From positions 183,026 to 247,025 of the forward strand of contig NZ_JAJONF010000009.1 of NCBI RefSeq assembly GCF_021462265.1: 64,000 nucleotides of DNA. The letters are read 5' to 3'. A program made the position numbers and the translations under genes. Below, one piece after another: positions 8,538 through 17,773 of the stretch. The notes below the pieces were generated by a model, which did not search any database, was not told the DNA's origin, and was given only the letters and a program-made list of their open reading frames with translations. The DNA is from Streptomyces shenzhenensis (GTDB lineage Bacteria; Actinomycetota; Actinomycetes; Streptomycetales; Streptomycetaceae). Within the stretch, counting starts at the first letter, position 1. Every line of letters starts with the position of its first letter.

Positions 8538-9410
8538 TCACCGGTCGGCGGGCTGGAAGCCGCTCCGCGTCCGGTCGACTGAACTCGTGGCGGGCTCGTC
8601 GTCGAGGCGGAACCTCGGGTCGCCGGGGACGGACGCGAGGAGTCGAGCGGTGTACGGGTGGTTCGGCTCGGCGAAGGTGGCTCCGGTCGGACCGAGCTCG
8701 ACCAGGTCCCCGTGCAGCAGGACCGCGACCGTGTCGCTGACGTGCCGGACGACGGCCAGGTCGTGTGAGATGAAAAGCATCGTCAGCGAGAGCCGGCGGC
8801 GCAGATCGGCGAGCAGGTTGAGGATCTCGGCCTGGGTCGTCAGATCGAGGGCCGAGGTGATCTCGTCGGCGATGACGAACCGGGGACGCGGTGCGAGGGC
8901 CCGTGCGATCGCCAGCCGCTGGCGTTGGCCGCCGGAGAACTCGTGCGGGTAGCGGTCCATGCTGTCCGGGTCGAGGCTCACCTGGCTGAGCAGTTCGGCG
9001 ATCCGGGCCCGGGCCGGTCCGACCCTGGCCCGGATCGGATCGAGTGCCTCGGCGAGCGACTGCGCGACGGTGCGCCGCGGGTCGAACGAGGAGTACGGGT
9101 CCTGCGCGATCATCTGGACCCGCGCGGCTCCCGCCCGTCCGCGCGAGGTGCGCAGCGGGGCGCCGTCCACGAGGATCCGGCCGCTCGACGGCCGGTGGAC
9201 GCCGACGAGCGTCCGCGCGAGCGTCGTCTTGCCCGATCCGGACTCCCCGACGAGTGCGAGGGTGCTGCCCCGGGGGATGTCGAACGAGACTCCCTTGAGC
9301 ACCCTGCGGGCCGCTACGCCGTGACCCAGCTCGACGGCGAGGTCCTCGACGCGCAGCAGCGGGGCGGCCGGCTGCGGGTCCGGTGCGGTGGCGGTGGCGG
9401 TGGCGGACAT
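8538..9410 (-). CDS. Oligopeptide-type ABC transporter ATP-binding protein (DppF/OppF-like)
   Basis: 290-residue ATPase, last gene of the import operon. Walker A is GESGSGKTTLAR, the signature is HEFSGGQRQRLAIARAL, Walker B is FVIADEITSALD, and the oligopeptide C-terminal extension includes PNHPYTARLLASVPG. Its GTGA/ATGA-type junction with the preceding gene (start ATG at 9410 shares one base with that gene's stop) implies translational coupling. It would pair with the ATPase half of the preceding fusion to form the DppD/DppF heterodimer. Confidence 0.92.
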   Translation of the reverse strand: MSATATATAPDPQPAAPLLRVEDLAVELGHGVAARRVLKGVSFDIPRGSTLALVGESGSGKTTLARTLVGVHRPSSGRILVDGAPLRTSRGRAGAARVQMIAQDPYSSFDPRRTVAQSLAEALDPIRARVGPARARIAELLSQVSLDPDSMDRYPHEFSGGQRQRLAIARALAPRPRFVIADEITSALDLTTQAEILNLLADLRRRLSLTMLFISHDLAVVRHVSDTVAVLLHGDLVELGPTGATFAEPNHPYTARLLASVPGDPRFRLDDEPATSSVDRTRSGFQPADR

Positions 9411-11251
9411 CAGCGGCTCCCTTCCGCGGCCGGGGGGCGGTCCGCGGCTTTGTCGGAAAGGTCGTCCGACGGCGCCCCGCTCGGCTGCGCCGAAGGCGCG
9501 TCGGCCGTCCACCGGACCGCGCTGAGGGTTCCGCCGGCCTCGACCGCGGCGGGCGTCGCCGCGAGCAACGCGCGGGTGTACGGGTGGGTGACCGTCCCCC
9601 GGCGCAGGTCGCCGCCTGTCGTACGGTCGACGACCCGGCCGCCGTGGAGCACCAGGACGGTGTCGCAGAGCTCGCCGACCACGCCGATGTCGTGCGAGAT
9701 GAACAGCATCGCCGTGCCGTGCTCGCGGTTGATGCGCCGGAACTGCCGCAGCACCTCCGCCTGGACGGTGACATCGAGTGCCGTCGTCGGCTCGTCGGCG
9801 ATGAGGAGCCGCGGGTTCGTCGTCATCGCGGAGGCGATCGAGGCACGCTGGAGCATGCCGCCGCTCAGCTCGTGCGGATGCTGGCGCAGCCGCCGCTGCG
9901 GTTCGGTGACGTGGATGTCGGCCAGCGCGCGGACCATGTCCTGTGCGGCCCGGCGCCGGGGCGTCCGCAGATGCACCCTGGCCACCTCGGTGAGCTGGGT
10001 GCCGAGCCTCAGCGCGGGGTTGAAGGTGCCGATCGGGTCCTGGTAGACGATGCCGATCTCGGTGGCGAGGCGTCGCGGCGGCGGTGTTCCGAGCAGGTCG
10101 AGGTCGCCGAGGGCGAGGCGCGACGCGTTCACCCGCAGGCCCTCGGGGAGCAGGCCCGCGACCGCCATGGCGATGGTGGACTTGCCCGAGCCCGACTCCC
10201 CGACGAGGCCGACGATCCGGCCGGCCCCGATGGTGAACGACACGTCGTCGACGAGTGTCCGGGCACCGGCGCGCACGGTGAGCCCGGCGACGGTCAGCAG
10301 GCCGTCCGGCTCGGTGTCGGCTGCTGCCCCCGCACCGCCCGGCGCCTGAAGCGCCACAGGTGCCCGTGCCGGGTCGGCCGGTCCCGTCGCGTCCGCCGTC
10401 CCGCTCGGCGCGGGCGCTGTGCCGCGGGTTCGCGGGTCGACGAGGGAGGCCACGCCGTCTCCGAGGAGCATGGCGCCCACGCCGGTGACGATGAGCATGA
10501 TCGACGGAGCGAGGACGACCGACGGCTGGGCGAAGATCGACGGCAGTGCCTCGTTGAGCAGCCGGCCCCAGTCGTACTGCGGGTTCTGCACGCCGAGGCC
10601 GACGAACGACAGACTGCTGATGTCGAGCAGGGACAGGGTGAAGCTCGAACTGAGGAGCACCAGCAGCGGCCCGCTGATGTTCGGCAGGACATGCCGGCCC
10701 AGGATGCGCAGGCCGGGAACGCCGAGCAGGCGCGCGGTGAGCACGTAGTCCTTGTCCGCGACGGTCGCGGCGAGATTCGCCGTCAGCCGTGCGAACCCGG
10801 GGGCGCCGGCGACGGCGATCGCGACGATCGCGGACACCGTGCCCGGTCCGAGCACCGCCGCGATGACGAGGGCCAGCACGAGCGAGGGGAAGGCCACCGC
10901 CGAGTCGACGAGCCGCAGACAGGTCTCGCGCAGCCACCCGGGGGCCAGGTGGACCAGCGCGCCGATCGCGACGCCGACGACGAACGAGGCGGCGGTGGCG
11001 GCGGCGGCCATGAGCAGGGTGAGCCGGGTCGCGACGAGGGCCCGGGCGAGGACGTCACGGCCGAAGGCGTCGGTGCCGAGGAGGTGTCCGGCGCCGGGCC
11101 CCAGCCGGGCGCCGTCGGTGAGGGTCTCCGCGGCACCCCTCAGCAGCGGCGGGGCCACGAGGGCCACGGCGAGGAGCAGTCCGAGAATCACGGCGCCGGA
11201 CAGCAGCGACGGGTTGCGGCGCCATCGGCGCACGGCCGCGTCAGTGGCCAC
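9410..11251 (-). CDS. ABC transporter fusion: DppC-like permease joined to DppD-like ATPase
   Basis: 613 residues. Residues ~1-275 form a DppC-type inner-membrane permease (hydrophobic segment at ~17-38, the LLGTDAFGRDVLARAL motif, and the EAA-like loop GVPGLRILGRHVLPNI). After a ~45-residue Ala/Pro/Gly linker, residues ~315-600 form a DppD-type ATPase with Walker A GESGSGKSTIA, signature ELSGGMLQRASIA and Walker B LLIADEPTTALD. These are usually two genes. The reading frame is continuous through the linker, so this is a real fusion rather than an assembly of neighbours. Its start overlaps the DppB-like gene by 11 bases. Confidence 0.9.
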   Translation of the reverse strand: MATDAAVRRWRRNPSLLSGAVILGLLLAVALVAPPLLRGAAETLTDGARLGPGAGHLLGTDAFGRDVLARALVATRLTLLMAAAATAASFVVGVAIGALVHLAPGWLRETCLRLVDSAVAFPSLVLALVIAAVLGPGTVSAIVAIAVAGAPGFARLTANLAATVADKDYVLTARLLGVPGLRILGRHVLPNISGPLLVLLSSSFTLSLLDISSLSFVGLGVQNPQYDWGRLLNEALPSIFAQPSVVLAPSIMLIVTGVGAMLLGDGVASLVDPRTRGTAPAPSGTADATGPADPARAPVALQAPGGAGAAADTEPDGLLTVAGLTVRAGARTLVDDVSFTIGAGRIVGLVGESGSGKSTIAMAVAGLLPEGLRVNASRLALGDLDLLGTPPPRRLATEIGIVYQDPIGTFNPALRLGTQLTEVARVHLRTPRRRAAQDMVRALADIHVTEPQRRLRQHPHELSGGMLQRASIASAMTTNPRLLIADEPTTALDVTVQAEVLRQFRRINREHGTAMLFISHDIGVVGELCDTVLVLHGGRVVDRTTGGDLRRGTVTHPYTRALLAATPAAVEAGGTLSAVRWTADAPSAQPSGAPSDDLSDKAADRPPAAEGSR

Positions 11252-12272
11252 GACGACCTCCCTCGAGAGTGCGGGGGTCGACGATCCCGAGGACGACGTC
11301 GACGAGGAGGTTGACGAGCAGGGCGAGCATGCCGACGACGAGGATGATGCCCTGGATCACCGGATAGTCCTTGTAGATGATCGCCTGGACGACCTCGGTG
11401 CCGAGCCCCGGGCAGGTGAAGACGTTCTCCAGGATGATCGTCCCGCCGAGCAGGGACGTGAGGACGAGTCCGCTCAGGGTGAGGACACTCGTCACGAGGT
11501 TGGGCAGTGCGTGGCGGAGGTGGAGGCGTACGGATCCCAGGCGGTGGCCGCGGGCGGTCCTCATGTAGTCCTGGGCGAGCACCGAGGCCGTCTCCTGCCG
11601 GACGACCCGGGCGATGGCGAAGGCCGGGCCGATGCAGAGCGCGGCGATCGGCAGGACGAGCGCGCTCGGTGTCGTGGCGCCGCCGGCCGGCAGCAGCCCG
11701 AGGCTGATCGAGAACAGGACGATGAGGAGGGTCGCGACGACGTAGACCGGCGCCGACGCCAGGAGCCCGGCGACCGTGCCGAAACCGACGCCGAGCCGCC
11801 GGCGGCGTCCGTCACGGGTGAGGACACCGACGGCCATGCCCAGCGGGACGGCGATGACCAGGGAGAGCAGCACGGCCGGGATGACGAGCTGGACGGTGTA
11901 CGGCAACCGGGTCGCGACGATGTCCGCGACCGGTGTGCCGAACCGGAACGAGGTGCCGAGCCGTCCGGACACGATGTCGCCGAGGTAGTGCACGAACCGC
12001 GTCGTGATCGGCTCGTCGAGGCCCAGGCGTCGGCGTATCGCCGCGAGCGTGGCCGGGGACGAACTGGTGCCGGCGATCGCACGGGCCGGGTCCCCGGGCA
12101 GCAGGGGCACGATGAGGAACGTCACGAGGACGAGCAGCAGCATGGACATCAGCAGGCCGCCCGCCCGGCGGACGGCGAACCCGGCCCAGCCGCCGCCCAG
12201 CCGCAGCCGGGGAACGCGGCGGACGGACGCGGCCGGCAGCGGCCCGGCCTCGGCGGCGGACCCGGCGCTCAC
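11241..12272 (-). CDS. Oligopeptide-type ABC transporter permease (DppB-like)
   Basis: 343 residues from GTG at 12272, which overlaps the amidase stop by four bases (GTGA). A first transmembrane helix (LLMSMLLLVLVTFLIVPLL) is followed by the DppB periplasmic stretch with DPARAI and GLDEPITTRFVHYLGDIVSGRLGTS, then five more helices and the EAA loop around LGSVRLHLRHALPNLV. Forms the heterodimeric membrane channel with the permease half of the downstream fusion. Confidence 0.92.
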   Translation of the reverse strand: MSAGSAAEAGPLPAASVRRVPRLRLGGGWAGFAVRRAGGLLMSMLLLVLVTFLIVPLLPGDPARAIAGTSSSPATLAAIRRRLGLDEPITTRFVHYLGDIVSGRLGTSFRFGTPVADIVATRLPYTVQLVIPAVLLSLVIAVPLGMAVGVLTRDGRRRRLGVGFGTVAGLLASAPVYVVATLLIVLFSISLGLLPAGGATTPSALVLPIAALCIGPAFAIARVVRQETASVLAQDYMRTARGHRLGSVRLHLRHALPNLVTSVLTLSGLVLTSLLGGTIILENVFTCPGLGTEVVQAIIYKDYPVIQGIILVVGMLALLVNLLVDVVLGIVDPRTLEGGRRGH

Positions 12273-13696
12273 AACGCCCCCGCGAGTGCCGCGTCGTCCG
12301 GATGCCGCTCGTGCCAGCGGAACCGCGGTTCGAGCTGGGCGGACAGGCGCAGCAGCGTCGCCTCGTCGTAGGGCGCGCCGACGAGTTGCGCACCGACCGG
12401 CAGTCCGTCCGCGGTCGTATGGACGGGCAGTGAGATGGCGGGCAGCCCGGCGATGTTGACGAACGCGGTGAACGAGACCATCCGGGTCTCGGTGGCCCGC
12501 GGGCCGTCCGGGTCGGAGTTCGCCTCGTCGTACACGGGGCCGACCGGTGGCGCCACGACCGCCGTGGTGGGGGTGAGGAGAACGTCGAAGTCCCTGCCCC
12601 ACTGGGCGACCACGTCGCGTGACTCGGCCTGCAGGCGCGCCGCCGTCCGGGCGTAGTCGCCCGCGGTGACCTCGAGGGCGGTCTCCCGGCGGCGCCGGAT
12701 GTAGGGGTCCACGGCGTCGGGATCGTCGACTTCGATGGCGTAGGTGGAGGCACTGATGATCGTCCAGGTGAAGCCCATGATCGCCTCGTACGAGAACATC
12801 TTCGGGCGGGCCTCGACGACGTCGTGTCCCAGGTCTCGCAGGGCCTGCGCGGCCGTCAGCGCCGCCTTGCGGCACTCCTCGTCGACCGGCAGCCCGGTCG
12901 GCGCGTCGAGGAGCAGACCGATCCGCAGCCGCCCGGGATCGGCACCGGCCTCCTCGATGTACGGGCGACCCGGTTCGGGCGCGCTGTACCAGGCGAGCCG
13001 GTCGGCACGGCCCATGACGTCGAGCATGAGGGCCGCGTCGCGCACGGTGCGGGTGATCGCGCCTTCGGTCGTCGAGTGTTCCCAGCCCCGGACGAACGCG
13101 GGCACGCGTCCCCTGCTCGGTTTGAGGCCCACGAGGCCGGTGACGGACGCCGGGACCCGGATCGATCCGCCGCCGTCGGAGGCGTGTGCCACCGGGGCGA
13201 GCCCGGCCGCGACGGCCGCCGACGCGCCGCCGCTCGACCCGCCGGAGGTGTGCGCCGGGTTCCACGGGTTGCGTGTCTTGCCGTGCCGGGAGTTCTCGGT
13301 GACGGTCAGGGCGCCGAACTCCGGCGAGTTGGTCCGGCCGAGGGGGATCGCGCCGGCGTCGAGGAGGAGCTGGATGTCGGGGTCCGTGACCGTCTGCGGG
13401 GTGTCCCGGATCGCCAGTGAGGACATCGTGTTGGGTTGCCCGGCCACGGAGTTGAGGTCCTTGATGGGGACGGGGACGCCGTGCAGCGGGCCGAGCGGAT
13501 CGCCGCGCAGCACCGCCCGCTCGGCCCGGACGGCCGCCGCGCGCACCGCGTCGGCGTCGAGCCAGACGATGGCGTTGACGGCGGGGTTGATCCGCTCGAT
13601 GCGATCGAGGTAGGTCTCGGCCACCTCCACCGGGCTGACCTCTTTGGCGCGCACGAGGTCGGCGATCTGCTGGGCGGTGCTGAATGGGTCGATCAC
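12269..13696 (-). CDS. Amidase (amidase signature family) within ABC operon
   Basis: 475 residues, cytoplasmic amidohydrolase with the Ser-cisSer-Lys triad: Lys79 in PIKDLN, cis-Ser154/155 in TSGGSSGGASAA and nucleophile Ser178 in DGGGSIRVP. The GTG at 13696 was chosen because AGGAG lies six bases upstream; a TTG nine codons earlier is unsupported. Sitting inside a peptide-type ABC operon between the binding protein and DppB genes, it probably hydrolyses an amide bond of the imported compound. The substrate could be an amidated peptide, a carboxamide or an aryl amide; sequence alone does not say. Confidence 0.92.
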   Translation of the reverse strand: MIDPFSTAQQIADLVRAKEVSPVEVAETYLDRIERINPAVNAIVWLDADAVRAAAVRAERAVLRGDPLGPLHGVPVPIKDLNSVAGQPNTMSSLAIRDTPQTVTDPDIQLLLDAGAIPLGRTNSPEFGALTVTENSRHGKTRNPWNPAHTSGGSSGGASAAVAAGLAPVAHASDGGGSIRVPASVTGLVGLKPSRGRVPAFVRGWEHSTTEGAITRTVRDAALMLDVMGRADRLAWYSAPEPGRPYIEEAGADPGRLRIGLLLDAPTGLPVDEECRKAALTAAQALRDLGHDVVEARPKMFSYEAIMGFTWTIISASTYAIEVDDPDAVDPYIRRRRETALEVTAGDYARTAARLQAESRDVVAQWGRDFDVLLTPTTAVVAPPVGPVYDEANSDPDGPRATETRMVSFTAFVNIAGLPAISLPVHTTADGLPVGAQLVGAPYDEATLLRLSAQLEPRFRWHERHPDDAALAGAL

Positions 13697-13819
13697 CAGG
13701 GGACTCCTGTCGGAAAGGTGCAAGGGTCTCGGTGCCGGGCACCGGAACCGCGCGGGGATTCGGCGTGCCGGACGGCCGGGTCCGGCCGCGTGGGTCTGCG
13801 CCGTGTGGCGGCCCGTCCG

Positions 13820-15400
13820 TCAGCCGGTGATGCGCAGGATCGGGTCGTCGAGCGAGCCGCCGAGCATCTGTGCGCTGAACCCCTTGCGCAGCGCGTAGAT
13901 GAACGGGTCGTTGACCAGCGGCACTGCGTCCGCCTGCGAGATCAGGGCCTTGGCGGCTGTCCGGTACGCGGCGCAGCGAGCCTGGTCGGTCGTCGCCGCG
14001 GCGCCCCGGGCGAAGGCCTTGTTCACCGCGGGGTTCCTCACCGCGCCGAGGTTCCCGCCGCCTGCGGAGACGGTCGGGCCCACGAAGTGGCCGAGCGGGT
14101 TGGCGAGGCTGCCGAGGAAGTTGAGGTCGGCGAAGACCGTGAGGTCCCAGGCGTCAGGCTTACCGAACACGGTCCCGACCCAGGTCCCGACGTCGACGTT
14201 GGCGAGTGTGACGTCCGCGCCGGCGGCCCGCAGCGCCTCCTGGATGTACTGGTTTCCGGCGCCGGCCGGCCCGACCACCTGGGGGCCGACGAGGCGGATC
14301 TTCTTGCCCTTGAGCACGGCCGCCGCCGCGGTTTTGTCCGTCGGTACGAGGAACGAGGTGGCAGGGTCGTTGCAGGGGATGCCTTTCTGCACGAACATCG
14401 TCGACAGCTCACCGGTGTCCTTCGAGGCGACCTTGGCGAAGGCGGCGCGGTCGACGGCCTGGGCAACCGCGCGGCGGGTGGCGACGTCCGCGAAGACCGT
14501 GCCGGGCCGTTCGTTGAAGAGCAGGTAGAAGTCGGAGAACCGGCTGACGCTCACCGTGTGGCCGCCCACGCCGTCGAAGCGCGGGATGCCCGAGGCGTCG
14601 ATCTTGCCGATGTCGAGCTGGCCGCTGGTGACGAGGTTGCCGGTCGCCGTCGGGTCGGGCGAGACCAGGTACTCCAGCGTCGTGGCGGCCTTGCCGGGGA
14701 TCTTCGTGCGCCAGGCCGGCCAGGCCTTGTACTCCGGACGAAGCGCGTAGGAGTACGAGACGCCGGGCTGGGACCTCTGAAGAAGGTAGGGGCCGGACTG
14801 CGAGCCCGTGGCTCTGCCGGCGGCAAGGGCCTTGAGGTCCTTGAGTCCCGCCGGGCAGACGATGCCCGTGCTCGCGATCGACAGGCCGGTGACCATGTCG
14901 CCCCATGGCCTGGCCAGCGTGATCTTCACAGTGTGCGCCGCGTCGTCGGCGGTCACTCTCACCGTGTTGCCGGGGCCGAAGACGGTGGGGAGATCGGGCG
15001 CCGCCGTCTTCGGGTCGGCGTAGCGGTCGAGGGACGCCTTGACGACCGTCGGCGTGACCGGCGTCCCGTCGGCACACGTCGCGTCGGTGCGCAGGGTGAA
15101 CGTCGCCGAGGTCGGTGTGTTCCTCCACTTGGTGGCCAGCCCGCCGACGAGCCCGCCGTCGTCCTTGCGCACGAGGGTGTCGTAACTGTCCCGGGCGAGC
15201 AGGTAATCCGGCAGGGACAAGGCCTTGGCCGGGTCGAAGCCGGCCGGCACGTCGATCGTCGTCCGGATCTTCGTCACGGCCGCGGCACCGCCGGTGCCGG
15301 GGTCTTCGGACGTCGATCCCGTGGTGGTGCAGCCGGCGAGCACGGCCGTCATGGCGACGGCCGCGGTCACGGGGACCGCGCGGGTACGGGTCTGGCGCAT
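13820..15400 (-). CDS. ABC transporter substrate-binding lipoprotein (SBP family 5)
   Basis: 526 residues. The signal peptide with lipobox VLAGC (Cys ~23) follows an Arg-rich start, so the protein is lipid-anchored outside the membrane. The body has the family 5 peptide/nickel-binding look: GLATKWRNTPTSATFTLR, the VVKASLDRYADP segment, DDAAHTVKITLARPWGDM and GPYLLQRS. ATG at 15400 was chosen for the AGGAG six bases upstream; an in-frame start 14 codons earlier lacks this. First gene of the operon and determinant of what it imports. Confidence 0.9.
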   Translation of the reverse strand: MRQTRTRAVPVTAAVAMTAVLAGCTTTGSTSEDPGTGGAAAVTKIRTTIDVPAGFDPAKALSLPDYLLARDSYDTLVRKDDGGLVGGLATKWRNTPTSATFTLRTDATCADGTPVTPTVVKASLDRYADPKTAAPDLPTVFGPGNTVRVTADDAAHTVKITLARPWGDMVTGLSIASTGIVCPAGLKDLKALAAGRATGSQSGPYLLQRSQPGVSYSYALRPEYKAWPAWRTKIPGKAATTLEYLVSPDPTATGNLVTSGQLDIGKIDASGIPRFDGVGGHTVSVSRFSDFYLLFNERPGTVFADVATRRAVAQAVDRAAFAKVASKDTGELSTMFVQKGIPCNDPATSFLVPTDKTAAAAVLKGKKIRLVGPQVVGPAGAGNQYIQEALRAAGADVTLANVDVGTWVGTVFGKPDAWDLTVFADLNFLGSLANPLGHFVGPTVSAGGGNLGAVRNPAVNKAFARGAAATTDQARCAAYRTAAKALISQADAVPLVNDPFIYALRKGFSAQMLGGSLDDPILRITG

Positions 15401-15664
15401 GGGTGCTCCTGGAGGGGGAGTCGGGCGCTGCGCAGGCCGCATGGGATCGGGCGGGATCAGGCGGAACGAGCGCGAGCAGTTCAGGGCGGAGGCGGTGCGC
15501 GCGGCCCTCGGTGGGCGCCGCGCGGGAGCGAGCCGTGGAGCGTTCGGTGGGGAGAGGATGCCGCCCAGTGAACGACGTAGTCAATAGCGTTAACTATCTT
15601 TGTGTACGCCGCCGCGCAGGACCGTTGCGGGGCAGTGGCCCTGAAGCCTGGCAGAGGGCGCGCG

Positions 15665-16348
15665 TCAGTCGCGCGGGAGCGTCGCCGCCTCCGCCTCGAG
15701 AGCCGCGAGGAGGATGTCCGTCTGCCGGCGGAAGACGTCGGTCATGTCGATACTGCGCAGGTGTTCCTTCGCCGCCTCGGCGTAGGGGTACGTGGCAGGG
15801 TCCACCGGCTGGTACTCCTGCACCCAGTTCACCGCGGCACCGAACCGCTGGTTGACGAGCCGCCAGGCGTTGCTGCTCGCCATGGCGAGGACGAAGTTCG
15901 AGTACGCCTGGTAGTGCAGGACGGCCGCCCGGCCGCGCCAGCCGCCGCGGTGGAACGCTTCCAGGACGGCGTCGACGGCGCGCAGTTCGTGAACGCCCCG
16001 GGTGACTCTCCCCATGCAGAGCGCGGCGGCCGCCGGATGGTCCAGCGCGGTGTTCCAGGCACGGATCGCCAGGTCCCGCAGCGACTCGGTCCACGACTCG
16101 TGCGGCTCGTACCCCTCCAGGGAGATCCTGTCGAGCTCCTCCGCGACGGCGACCATGATGTGGTCGCGACTCGCGAAGTGCCGGTAGACCGCGGTCGCGG
16201 AGGAGGACAGTTCCTTGCCGAGTCGCTGGAAGGTCAGCGCGTCCGGCCCGTCCTCGTCGAGGATGCGCAGCGCGGCCCCCACGATGAGCCCCTGGGACAG
16301 GGTCCCCCGTTGGAGCCGCTTCGTCGACCGGCCCCCGGCAACTGCCAC
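15665..16348 (-). CDS. TetR family transcriptional regulator
   Basis: 227 residues. The N-terminal helix-turn-helix spans ~18-65 with ALTFQRLGKELSSSATAVYRHFASRDHI. The C-terminal ligand domain includes WTESLRDLAIRAWNTALDHPAAAALCMGR. Starts with GTG at 16348. It is transcribed toward the ABC/amidase operon, 264 bases upstream of it, and may regulate that operon. No strong dyad was found in the gap, only the AT-rich GTTAAC near 15589. Confidence 0.88.
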   Translation of the reverse strand: MAVAGGRSTKRLQRGTLSQGLIVGAALRILDEDGPDALTFQRLGKELSSSATAVYRHFASRDHIMVAVAEELDRISLEGYEPHESWTESLRDLAIRAWNTALDHPAAAALCMGRVTRGVHELRAVDAVLEAFHRGGWRGRAAVLHYQAYSNFVLAMASSNAWRLVNQRFGAAVNWVQEYQPVDPATYPYAEAAKEHLRSIDMTDVFRRQTDILLAALEAEAATLPRD

Positions 16349-16415
16349 TCGAACGCCTCCCTCGGACGGACGGCGAGCACACGCTGCCGCAGCCCGCGAC
16401 TCTCTACCGGCAACA

Positions 16416-16886
16416 ATGAGACCAGCCTATGCGACCGGTTTCGAGCGGGTCATCCTGGGCCCGGCCACCGGGGCGGCCACCGAGGTCGTCGAGGTGATCC
16501 AATCCCTGCCCGGCATCGGCACAGTTCCCGGTGCCGAGTTCCTCGTCGCCGTCGGCGGCAGCCTGGATGCGTTTCCCAGTCCTGACCGCCTCGCCGCCTT
16601 CGCGGGAGTGACGCCCGCACCACGCGACTCGGGCAAGATCAGCGGGAATCTCCACCGTCCTCAGCGCTACCACCGGCGCCTTCAACGGGTCTTCTGCACA
16701 TCGGCGTTGGTGAGCGTCCCGTTCGACCCCGACGCGCGCAAGTTCTACGAGCGCAAGCGCGCCGAAGGCAAACGACACACCCAGGCCGTGCTCGCCCTCG
16801 CCCGCAGGCGCGTCAACGTTCTGCGGGCCTTGATCCGTGACCGATGGTGCTGTCGAGTCGCACCCTCAGTCACTGCGGCGGCTTGA
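16416..16886 (+). pseudogene. IS110-family transposase, C-terminal half only
   Basis: The visible text is the Transposase_20 part of IS110 elements: VIQSLPGIGTVPGAEFLVAVGG, FPSPDRLAAFAGVTPAPRDSG, HRPQRYHRRLQRVF and FYERKRAEGKRHTQAVLALARRRVNVL. The N-terminal DEDD catalytic domain is absent and the frame upstream is antisense to the TetR gene, so the element is truncated and inactive. Confidence 0.85.
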
Positions 16887-16982
16887 CTTCAGCATGGGGA
16901 AGCACCAACCGCTCAGCCAGCCCCGTCATGCACGACTCAACGCACGGTCACACCAGAAGAGCCGACGTCTGAGGCGCACGGC

Positions 16983-17019
16983 AACGGCCCCTGACCGTCA
17001 TGACTGGTCAGGGGCCGTT
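16983..17019. terminator. Bidirectional hairpin
   Basis: A perfect 14-bp stem (AACGGCCCCTGACC and its complement) with a 9-base loop. It lies between the IS110 remnant and the convergent small secreted protein gene, so it can end transcription of both. Confidence 0.75.
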
Positions 17020-17059
17020 CTTGCTCCGATGGGTGCACCTTTGTCCACCTACGTGACCG

Positions 17060-17374
17060 CTACCGAAGCACGAAGATCACGAAGCCTCCATTGCCGAAAC
17101 GGTGGTCAAAGCCGTTACCGAAACGGTGGTCGAAGCCGTTGCCGAAACGGTGGTCGAAGCCGTTGCCGAAACAGAACCCGGGGTGGTTGAAGCAGAACCC
17201 GCCTTGGTTGAAGCAGCGCCAGTCGTCGTGGTCGAAGCACACATTGGTGGTCACCTGGGTGTGCGCGGCAGGGGCTGCTGCGGCCGTGCCGGCTGCGCTG
17301 ATCGCAGCGCCGCCGGCCATCAGAATGCCGGCAGCGGACGCCGCGACGAGACGCCTCGTGCGTTGTGCTCGCAT
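17060..17374 (-). CDS. Small secreted protein with tandem GNGFDHRF repeats
   Basis: 104 residues from ATG at 17374 (start MRAQRTRRLVAASAAG). A Sec signal peptide with a long Ala/Gly-rich core ends near APAAHTQ (~residue 38). The mature part has three Cys (NVCFDHDDWRC, GGFCFNHPGFCF, four counting both), then three tandem copies of an octapeptide rich in Gly, Phe, Asp and His. No family recognised. His/Asp/Cys could bind metal, and the Phe/Gly repeats recall surface or low-complexity proteins; both ideas are guesses. A longer in-frame start 16 codons upstream would put charged residues before the signal. Confidence 0.6.
   Translation of the reverse strand: MRAQRTRRLVAASAAGILMAGGAAISAAGTAAAAPAAHTQVTTNVCFDHDDWRCFNQGGFCFNHPGFCFGNGFDHRFGNGFDHRFGNGFDHRFGNGGFVIFVLR
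17091..17172. repeat. 24-bp tandem repeat inside the small secreted protein gene
   Basis: Three copies of a 24-base unit beginning at 17091, 17115 and 17139, plus a partial fourth. Copies 2 and 3 differ at one base and copy 1 at two. In frame it encodes the octapeptide repeat, so copy number can change without a frameshift. Confidence 0.85.
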
Positions 17375-17773
17375 GATGGATACGCCCTTCGTTTCGTCCT
17401 CTCGCGCGACTCTCGGCGGCACGAGATGGGTGGCCGCAGCCGCGGAGCACGTCCCGCATCCAGGATCCCGCCGCGCGGGAACCAGCCGACCAGGTGCGCA
17501 CTCCCAGGATGCGGCCTATTTCCGATACGTCGGAGGCGCCCTTTTGGATTGGCCCTTGCGGCCGTCGGCCAGGTCCCGGGCGGCCGCCGAATCGGCAAAC
17601 AGGGTCGTCCGACCATGGCAGGGCTTCGCATGTTCGGTGTCCAGGCGGCAGCGGAGCGGTGGCCGGTGGGCTGGTCCGGTGCCCGGCGGAGCTACAGCCT
17701 TGAGGTGGCGTATGACGCAGCACCGACCCGGCGTACCTGTGCGGTCACAGCACTGGCTGAAGGCTCCCGGGTG
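17375..17773. other. Intergenic between small secreted protein and decayed transposase
   Basis: No gene recognised. It should hold the promoter of the secreted-protein gene and the outer end of the IS701-like element, but no terminal inverted repeat was identified by eye. Confidence 0.4.

Noticed and set aside
15570..15600. Possible operator around GTTAAC upstream of the binding-protein gene
   Set aside because: Beyond the six-base core the flanks do not form a convincing dyad, so it was not called.
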